The notes beneath the pieces are model-generated. The model did not search any database and had not been told where the DNA came from. It worked only from the letters and a program-made list of their open reading frames with translations. DNA of 64,000 nt from NCBI GenBank assembly GCA_946803715.1, contig CAMPET010000071.1:240396-304395 (forward strand). Direction: 5' to 3'. The position numbers and the translations under genes were made by a program. Numbering within the stretch: the first letter of the stretch is position 1; every line of letters starts with the position of its first letter. Shown here piece by piece: positions 56,494 to 64,000 of this stretch. This DNA is from Beroe ovata. Lineage: Eukaryota > Ctenophora > Nuda > Beroida > Beroidae.

Positions 56494-59400
56494 TTATTTG
56501 TATAGCTTCCTCTTCTTACTTTTTCCAACTTTCTTCTCTAAAGAGGAATGCTTCTCAACAGACGGCGATGACTTTTTCTTGGTCTTACTATGCAATATGA
56601 TGTCATCAAGGTCATCCGCATCCAAAAACTGGGGTTGTTTGCAGCTTTTATCGTTATCTTCATCGCTGCTGTCTCCAACTTCGAGATCCTCCCACTCATC
56701 TTCCTCAGCTGTGCGATCTGCCATCTCCTCGCCTGATAAGCAGGGTTCCGAATCACTGCCTTCTTTGATACTCTCACCGTCCGAATCGAGGTTCTCCCAT
56801 AGGAACTTCTCATAGGCTTCCTCAGTTAAATTCTCTGGTTCGTCATCGTCTTCATCTATATCATCATAACTGAATTCATCGTCAGAATCCAAATCATCGC
56901 CATCTTCATCCTTTTCCTTGGTAGCTTGCTTCTCTTTTTTACTAGGCTGAGATAATGCAGCATCTTTGATGTCATCAACAAAGTCAAGTGACTTTGATTC
57001 TTTATCTGGATGGTCAGCTTCACGATCCTCGGCAGTTTTATCAGATCTCTTGACCTTGAAATATTCGTAGAAGAATTGTTCATCTGCATTGACCCTATCT
57101 GGTTTTTGGTCTTTGAAATCGGCAGAATAAACTTGATGAACATTAGCACTGGACTTATTAGTTGAGTAGAACTTCCTATTGGCAGCTGCAACACCTTTCT
57201 TAGGATTCTTGAAGACGAACTTTTCTAAGAACTTTGTCCTTGTGAAATCATGGAATGGGTCTCCTTCATATAAAATGTCCCCTTCAGCAAGAAGTTTTGA
57301 AACAAACTGGTTTACAGAAGGATGGAAATTCTTTCTCAATAATGAAAACTCCCATAAGTTCTCCTGGTCAGCCTGAGAATATAGAGGGTTCCTAGTTTTC
57401 GGATCATAACCATCTTTCTTGTTTTCTTCGGTTTCTTCTGCCTCTTTTGGATTTTCAACTGATTGAGAATCTTTGACAATACTGTCTTTGCTCTGTGTGT
57501 GATCTGTTTCGGATTTCTCTGTGTTAACAATTTTATTTGCTTCTGAAATGGTATACAATGAAGCACATGCGAGAACTGGGTCATCTAAATTAGACATCTG
57601 CAAAAGTCTTCGGGCGATTGCTACTTTTCTGACCACATTTTCATCTCTTTTTAAGGATTTGTAAATAAGGTTGAGTAGAAACGTCTTTTTGGATGAAGAA
57701 TTTATTGAGGGGTCTATCAGTTTGGAGTATAGTGCCTGAAATAGGCAATTTGATTACCCTTAAAATGTTGAAGTAATACAGGTATACGCTGCGTACACTG
57801 TTCAGTGTTCAGTGTACAATGTATATGTATAACTCCAACATCAGAATACACTCTATACTGTATAGTATGCAATGGAATAATGAGCATGAAATATTCAAAT
57901 GTTGGAGTTATTCATGTACACAGCTTATATCTATTTGCATAGTGAATAACTCCTGTATGAAATAAAGCGAATCAATATATTGGAATACTGGGTATACTAC
58001 GATAATGTGACGGTGAGATCAGGTAATATGATGTTAAATGAGGCTGAACATTGTTACCTGGAAAAAGCGATTGCAGATATGACTTTTATTCCCTGAGACT
58101 TGATATAATAGCATGAGAGCCTGAACTGCTACATTCAGATTCCCCACATAAACCAGCTTGAACAAGGTATTTATGTTGTCATCTGTTATACCACTCTGTT
58201 GATCCGTGTATGGATACGATCTGTTTACACCAGTCAACAAACCACCTAACATTCTCGAGTCCAGGTTTTTTTCTTCTATAGACTCACTGAAGAACTTAAA
58301 ATATATCTCAATGAGATGTGCAGCGAAAGTACTATCATCAGCAGAAAGTTGAAGTTGATTCAGAAAACACACTGAGTAATATTGCGCTCTTTCTGATATA
58401 TTTGGTCGAAACAAAATCCTTTCTACTTCCATGGCAACCACTTTCNGTCATCTGTTATACCACTCTGTTGATCCGTGTACGGATACGATCTGTTTACACC
58501 AGTCAACAAACCACCTAACATTCTCGAGTCCAGGTTTTTGTCTTCTATAGACTCACTGAAGAACTTGAAATATATCTCAATGAGATGTGCAGCGAAAGTA
58601 CTATCATCAGCAGAAAGTTGGAGTTGATTCAGAAAACACACTGAGTAATATTGCGCTCTTTCTGATATATTTGGTCGGAACAAAATCCTTTCTACTTCCA
58701 TGGCAACCACTTTCTTCATACTTGGATGATTCTTTAAGAGCTGACTTAGAATGTAGATTATCTTTGAAGCGAGCTTGTTATCGGGATCACCGATTTTATT
58801 GACAAGAATTGACAATAACTCTTGCTCTTTCTCAGGTTTTTCATTCAACAACTGAAAGACGATGTTGCATATCTTAGTCCGTATTGGGACCTCATTGTCT
58901 GAGAGGTGAACTTTCAGGACCTCAATAAAGGTACCATAGTGAGCCTTGAGTTTGTCTTCAACTAACCATCCCATTACGTTCAAATCAAAATCTTTGCCAT
59001 TCAAAGTGCCGAAATCGTGCTGAGAAAATAGTAACAATTTCCTATTCTCTGGTAGAATAGAACTGAGGAACATTTCTTTTAGTGAGTCAATAGCTTGTAT
59101 GGCTAATCTCTTACTTTTCTTCTTTGCCATAGCAAGAAGTGCCTCTAAAGATGACATATGATGGATCGGCGATTCTTGGAGGAGTAGGCAGTGAGCCGAA
59201 ACCTGGAGGGATTGTTATTTGTACGGGACTATCAAACTGTCTAAAAACCATAAAACTCAGTCTGATTCGGTTAAGTTCCCTAATAGCATGCTCATTTCAG
59301 TATTTCACCTTGTCATTAGTCGTGCCCCCCGAAAATACAGTTTTCATCCATTGCTGGTCTGATGACTGATACTTGTCACGAAGTTCTCCACTCAACTGTA

Positions 59401-60257
59401 CCTGGAGCAAGGAATAGGTCAGGGTGGTGTATCACAACTCAATGACTGTATAAAAGTACATAAGAACTCAATGGAGATAAAATGAGAAAAGGCGCAAAAT
59501 AATGGTGATATGATTATGTGATTATATGGTGATATGGTCTGAATGGAACCTCATTTTCCCATAGTTTTTCGGCATACATTCTCCATTTTTGGATGTCTGA
59601 TGCACTGGTCTTCTTTTCAGCTTTCGAGGAAGTAAGGTGGGTGTACCTTGAGAACTCTTATATGACAAATATTGACAAATAATTATTACAGTCATTGAAC
59701 TGAAAATTAAGATTATACGAATTACGAATACAGTATGATACCCACCATGGTTCATTTGCTTTGAACAACAACTGTAAATGAGGAGAAGGGTTGGATGGAA
59801 TTATTTGAGGCGTCATATTGTTAGAAGTACTTGTTACTTGCTCTGGTGTTTGGGTCTTCTTCTTCTTGGCTGCTCTCAAACCATTCGATTTCATGAAATT
59901 AACCAACTCTGCATAGTCAAATGGCTTTTTATCATTTTCATTAGTCTCGAAATCGTTTTCATTGTCAGAGAGGTCTTTAATGAAATTAAAATCATCCTCT
60001 GTGCCTCCTAAATCCATAACATCTTTCAAGCAGAGTTTGGTTGTGGACGGCCCTATTTCATCAGAAGATGAGACGTCTGATTCTTTATCGATTGTTTGTT
60101 TGATCTTGAATCCATTTTCAGCCTTTTTTGCACCCGGTTTTTTATAAACTTTATTCGCACCACTTCGTTTAGATTTTAGATTGGTTATGGTCTGAACAAT
60201 ATCTTCTTCCAGCCGATCTTTATTATGTTTCTTTGTTCTCTTTGACGACACTTTCAT
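56494..60257 (-). CDS. CEBPZ: CEBPZ / Noc1-Mak21 ribosome-biogenesis factor
   Basis: Exons are 60257-59746, 59646-59550, 59401-59309, 59202-58058 (containing an assembly duplication) and 57735-56494. The N-terminus is Lys/Asp-rich (MKVSSKRTKKHNKDR). The CBF/Mak21 core follows: QESPIHHMSSLEALLAMAKK, NRKLLLFSQHDFG, RAQYYSVCFLNQLQLSADDS, MLGGLLTGVNRSYPYTDQQ, YVGNLNVAVQALMLLYQ, NPLYSQADQENLWEFSLLRK and FHDFTRTKFLEKFVFKNPKK. The C-terminus is acidic, then basic (KKVGKSKKRKLYK). It acts in the nucleolus in 60S pre-ribosome assembly. The N at 58446 and a repeated 268-bp block break the frame as assembled, but the true exon is evidently intact in each half. Confidence 0.93.
58178..58714. repeat. Duplicated CEBPZ exon segment around a single N
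   Basis: 58178-58445 and 58447-58714 match base for base except about eight substitutions (for example TTTTTTTC/TTTTTGTC, encoding Glu-Glu versus Glu-Asp). The join is a lone N at 58446. Allelic sequences placed in tandem are the likely explanation; a true tandem exon duplication would not keep the CEBPZ frame. Confidence 0.9.
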
Positions 60258-60559
60258 TTGCTGTGAAAATTGCCATTATAATTATGGTACCAACCATTAT
60301 CTTATTTCATGATTAAGTTCCAAGATGTTAGAACAGGTATTTCAAAATAAAGTGGGCATATTTTCATGGGAGAGCTAGGTATTAGCAGCACTATACAATT
60401 ATTAAAGTCATAAGTCAGTATACATTATACAATTTCGAAATTTTTCACTTGGAATCTTCAAACGAAACCACAACATGCATTAAGCCGTGCAAAAGTGTGA
60501 AAATTATCACAGAGGTAGTTTTATCTAAAATAACTGCAATCAGCCTTTATTCGATTGTT

Positions 60560-60745
60560 TCATTTATCGACTTCCATTAAGTATTGATAACCTCCAAGGT
60601 CCAACTTTAATAACAAAGGTAGAATAACATGATACATTGCAGGAACACCTATAGACAGTCCCCTTGGAAGGATTAACTTATGCCATTCATCTGTATACTT
60701 CAGAGCACGGAGTTCCGCATAAAAAGCACGCATCAATAAAGACAT
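60560..60745 (-). CDS. Possible 61-residue small protein between NDFIP and CEBPZ
   Basis: The ATG opens MSLLMRAFYAELRALKYTDE and continues through a hydrophobic stretch (LSIGVPAMYHVILPLLLKLD) to YQYLMEVDK. No family is recognised; small mitochondrial or ER proteins look like this. Context supports it: its 5' end is 305 bp from the NDFIP stop and its stop is 302 bp from the CEBPZ start, the same spacing as the neighbouring genes in this same-strand row. The codon content is plausible. It could also be a last exon of a longer spliced gene. Confidence 0.4.
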   Translation of the reverse strand: MSLLMRAFYAELRALKYTDEWHKLILPRGLSIGVPAMYHVILPLLLKLDLGGYQYLMEVDK

Positions 60746-61050
60746 AATTAGTTGGAGACATATTACATATCAAGGTAAAAGTGAAACAAAAGTTTTGTTA
60801 AGTTATTTGATCATTTATCCATTCAGTAGAAGTTGGGTAAAAGAATCTTACAGCGTTAGTTTTTAGTCATGCATGGCAAAAACTGAAACAATCGGAATTG
60901 AACACAAGCTTTGGTGTGGCATGTATAGTGTATACCAATGTTATTGGCTGTTTCAATTATCAGATGTCTGTGAACTGCCAAAACACAGATATAAATTCAT
61001 AGTGTTGATAAATAAACCAATAAGGCCATGAACTCTGAACTCTACTTGGA

Positions 61051-62729
61051 TTATTGCATGGAATGTCTTGGCAGGATAACCATTCTGTTGGTAGCAGCTT
61101 TGGCATTGTGATATCGAACAACACCGAAAATCACAGTGAGTAGGCCTGGACAAATATCGTTATAATATGTATTGAACTTTTAATATAGTATCTCATAAAA
61201 CGCCGCAGCTTTACTCAACAGTGAACAGTACATACCCAGGCAAAGGAATAGAACATATTGAATTTCATGAAGGTCCAAGTAGTTCTGGGCTTGAATCATC
61301 TGCACATTCTCAAATTCACAGTTCTGAGGCAGATATGGTTATAGCGAGCTCGATTGTATCAAAGGCATTTCTGCATTCGGATGAATGCTTGGAAATCATT
61401 AAATATATGTACCTTTAATATGAGCATCATTTTAACTAAGTTAAGTCCAATGCCACTGATTGCCCCACAGCGTGCAGCAATTGTAGTAAAAAGGCAGCAG
61501 CATATCATATATCCAATCCAGTTGAAGAGGAAGCAAACTGAAAAAATGAGGTCCTTGTGTTTTCTCATACTCAGATAACGCAGTTAAGGGCATTCGTGAT
61601 TGAGACTAGCTGGAAGATTGAGGATGGACTACAGACATGGAACTCTATAATGTGGGAGGATCGTTGGGACTCCACAAAATTAAGCTCAACTCCACTCTAT
61701 TAAAACCTCCATTCATAGCACCAGAATGGAGGTAAGTCAGGACCACATTTAAAGAAGACAGCTTAACACCAAAAGTCTCTGAGTTGTCACACTAGTCAAG
61801 GCCAGTATGACACAGAGTCTGGCTAGCAAATCTTTGCTTTATCAGTTTATACACACTAGATAGTAGTTACAATGATAAGGAGCATAATCAATTTAACCCC
61901 TTGCCTCCCAACTGTTATATAAGTGTCTTTAGAAACATCCCTATACTAATAATACATGTAATTATATTCTTACCAATAAAGGACAAAACAAATATAGAGT
62001 CAGTTCCAAGGTTTTCAATATCAACATTTGCTGTTCTAGTAGACATAACATGAAATCTCCATTCAGGACTTTCTTCTTGGCATCCTGTGGCCTTGTTATG
62101 AAATTCATCACTCTCATATGGAGGCAAATCTACCTGCAAAGTACCATGACATTAGTGCTTAAATTTCTAGTGAGTCTAGGCAATTGCTTAACATAGCAAT
62201 TGAAAGATGACCCATCCATTAAGAGGGTTTTTTCACCACATACAAGTTTAGTTAGCCTGGTCACTATGACATTAGTGCTCAAATTTCTAGTGAGTCTAGG
62301 CAATTGCTTTACATGCATCACCTATCCTAACTAGTCGTGACGCACGCATGACATCACTGTCTCGTGCCACACATTTCCTTGATATTTTCACTTGCGTAGC
62401 AAAATGAACAACAAAATGAACAGTTAGATCAACAAGATTCAGATCAATTCTCTGTAAAAGTGGACAGTACAAGGGAGGAAACTGCTCAAGGAAATGGGTG
62501 GGGGGTAGACTGTGACGTCATGCATGACATCACGACTAGATGTCATGGGTGACATGACACCTGACATCACGACTAGTTAGGGTCTAACACAAATTGATAT
62601 CTGTTGCTTTGGCTTACATACCTTCTGGGGGTGGAGATCATGATACTGTGGTAATTGGTCTTTGCTTGGTGAATAAGGGGGTGGGAATGAATCAGAGGGC
62701 TGGCTTTTGCCGGTCATATCATCACACAT
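61051..62729 (-). CDS. NDFIP: NEDD4 family-interacting protein (NDFIP1/2-like)
   Basis: Five exons (62729-62622, 62133-61974, 61537-61413, 61299-61236, 61145-61051) join in phase to 183 residues. The cytosolic N-terminus carries two PY motifs, PPPY (about residue 16) and LPPY (about 39), plus LPQY. The membrane part has GTDSIFVLSFI, VCFLFNWIGYMICCCLFTTI, AARCGAISGIGLNLVKMMLI and a third helix HEIQYVLFLCLGLLTVIFGVV, with RYHNAKAATNRMVILPRHSM at the end. This is the three-helix NDFIP fold (FLFNWIGF, GAISGFGLSLIK in the human proteins). NDFIPs are Golgi/endosome adaptors that activate NEDD4/ITCH ligases. Human NDFIP1 has 221 residues; the N-terminal tail here is shorter. Confidence 0.93.
62149..62312. 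repeat. Direct 45-bp duplication in NDFIP intron 1
   Basis: GACATTAGTGCTTAAATTTC followed by TAGTGAGTCTAGGCAATTGC occurs at about 62149 and again at about 62268 with one or two changes. Confidence 0.85.
62326..62581. mobile_element. Candidate inverted-repeat element in NDFIP intron 1
   Basis: CCTAACTAGTCGTGACG at the left end is matched by the inverse CATCACGACTAGTTAGG at the right end. Sub-terminal TGACATCACGACTAG copies are present on the right. No clear target-site duplication was found. Confidence 0.55.
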
Positions 62730-63008
62730 TGAAATGCTAGCTGAGGTGTATAAAGTCAGTTGGTGTAAATTGTTCCAATATCCTTTCATTCTTTCAGAAA
62801 AGAAATCATCATCAAGCTTTGTAGTTTCTTATGTCATAGCAAGATTTGAGAAAAAGGTTAACAAGCTTTTCCTACATCTACCCGGTTGAGATAATTACAT
62901 TTACTGCCCATATACATAATCAACTAGAACTTTGTCATTCACTATCTCGAATGTTTCTTTCATATTTCGAGTCACCTTTCAGCCCTCTCCCAGTTGTATT
63001 GTGTAGGG

Positions 63009-63105
63009 TTGTAGGATTTTACCCTACCGTCGGTGCGCGCGATTTTCAATCCGCCCCTTGCCAGGGATAAAATCCCGCCAGCAAGGGTAGGGTGAAATCC
63101 TACAA
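63009..63105. mobile_element. MITE family A copy with 9-bp TSD
   Basis: Starts TTGTAGGATTTTACCCTACC and ends GGGTAGGGTGAAATCCTACAA. TGTGTAGGG stands at 63000-63008 and 63106-63114. Confidence 0.92.
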
Positions 63106-63159
63106 TGTGTAGGGCTTTCCTCGCCACGCGATGCAAGGTCCAATTCACGCGAGCCGAGC

Positions 63160-63293
63160 CTTGTCTGGCGATGCAATGCTAGACCGCTGATGCAAGCCGC
63201 GAAGCGGCTTGCATCAGCATAAGTCTGTGAATAAGTTTGAGCCGCGCGCGCGCAAAACGAAATTCTCGACAAAGTCTATCATCGATCGACAAC
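63160..63293. mobile_element. MITE family D copy
   Basis: TTGTCTGGCGATGCAATGCT, an internal AAGCCGCGAAGCGGCTT palindrome and the end CTATCATCGATCGACAA match the copies at about 7312-7425 and 35843. Internal CGCGCGCG tracts are shared. Confidence 0.8.
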
Positions 63294-63829
63294 GCTACGG
63301 TGTTCCACAAGGTCCCTTAGCAAAAGTATCTTGATATGGGACCATTTTGTACACATTCGTGTCCGACAAGGTCCCTAAACGCGCGCGGCGCGCGTCCTGC
63401 TCGACCCCAAGTCAGAAAATCTTCACTTTTAGCTTTTCCAAAGTTGAACTCTCATTAATACAATACAACATATTTAGATATCTATACTTCCAAAAATGGC
63501 ATCACCAGTTGATTAAAAAATTAATAAGATATTAAAATTGATTGTTAAAAGAGCATCTCCAGAAATATGAATTATATTTCGCCGAAATGTATACTTCTCA
63601 GATGCAAACAGTTTCTTAGTTCTTACCAACTCTTAACAGTCACATAATACTCCAAAACCTATCTCATATATCTAAAGATGCTTCCTCTTCAGATATCTAT
63701 GGTAAAATAACTAGGAATATTGAATCATCCTGTACTAACAAAGGTTTTTCTGAGCTACCAGTCACCAACACTAATTAGAATATCTGAATTGCAGACAAGT
63801 TGCTGGATGTTATCTCACTGCTGTTTCAG

Positions 63830-63906
63830 GCAACATGCAAGACTTTCTGCGCTTTCAGATTGGTGCCCTAGCTACTGCCAAGAGGCAGACTGAGGCCGAT
63901 GTTGCT
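63830..63906 (+). CDS. Single exon of a following + strand gene
   Basis: A polypyrimidine tract and CTGTTTCAG precede, and GTGAGA follows. The frame reads ..NMQDFLRFQIGALATAKRQTEADVA. The helical, Gln/Ala-rich sequence suggests an internal exon of a cytosolic protein whose remainder lies beyond the window. No family is assigned. Confidence 0.45.
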
Positions 63907-64000
63907 GTGAGAATATTGTCTTGTTGAGTATGATAGGTGTTATTGATTCCATTTCGATATCATTGATTGAATTCAGATTTTCTTTGGGTTACGCCTTTCT

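Noticed and set aside
1-64000. CRISPR array, bacterial operon or rRNA genes
   Set aside because: No regularly spaced direct repeats with unique spacers, no Shine-Dalgarno-led gene strings and no rRNA-like sequence were found; spliced animal genes fill the window.

Overview
This is eukaryotic, almost certainly metazoan, nuclear DNA. Most genes are split by many short GT-AG introns, and the products are animal families: SID1 transmembrane protein, chimaerin (SH2-C1-RhoGAP), a SKAP-like PH+SH3 adaptor, NDFIP, LITAF, FBXL4, TMBIM6, MIIP and CCDC171. The gene density, very short introns and abundant MITE-like elements fit a compact non-bilaterian genome such as a sponge. That placement is inference; the sequence alone does not prove the phylum. 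Isolated single N bases, some flanked by duplicated sequence, mark assembly joins. Layout: (1) 1-5,600: the 3' half of a SIDT gene on +, whose 3.4-kb intron holds two further genes, an intronless single-pass proline-rich membrane protein (+) and a nucleoredoxin-like thioredoxin (-). A truncated second copy of the membrane-protein gene lies at the left edge. (2) 5,600-9,750: a MITE cluster, then an intronless FBXL4 homologue. (3) 9,980-17,190: a 12-exon chimaerin; one of its introns holds an antisense 3-exon gene for a 78-aa secreted protein. (4) 19,370-22,880: a six-exon basic protein with ciliary-protein character, unrecognised. (5) 24,100-29,720: two small LITAF-domain genes. (6) 31,260-39,660: SKAP-like, MIIP-like and TMBIM6 (Bax inhibitor-1) genes. 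(7) 40,860-49,390 (-): a CCDC171-like coiled-coil gene of about 1,190 aa; one of its introns holds an intronless antisense gene for a secreted, probably GPI-anchored protein with an Apple/PAN-like Cys motif. (8) 49,600-51,300: a nested MITE cluster; 52,052-52,750: an unrecognised acidic protein. (9) 53,000-62,730: a same-strand (-) row of NDFIP, a 61-codon ORF, CEBPZ, IGBP1 and ATP6V1F, separated by only about 270-305 bp. (10) The right end has more MITEs and one exon of the next + gene. The most distinctive non-genic signal is one MITE family (about 90-110 bp, termini TTGTAGGATTT / AAATCCTACAA). Seven of eight complete copies are flanked by visible 9-bp target-site duplications, one of them exact up to a 1-bp mismatch. 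The genes are not one pathway, but membrane trafficking and signalling adaptors (SIDT, LITAF x2, NDFIP, two PPxY membrane proteins, chimaerin, SKAP) are frequent, and antisense or intronic nesting recurs three times.
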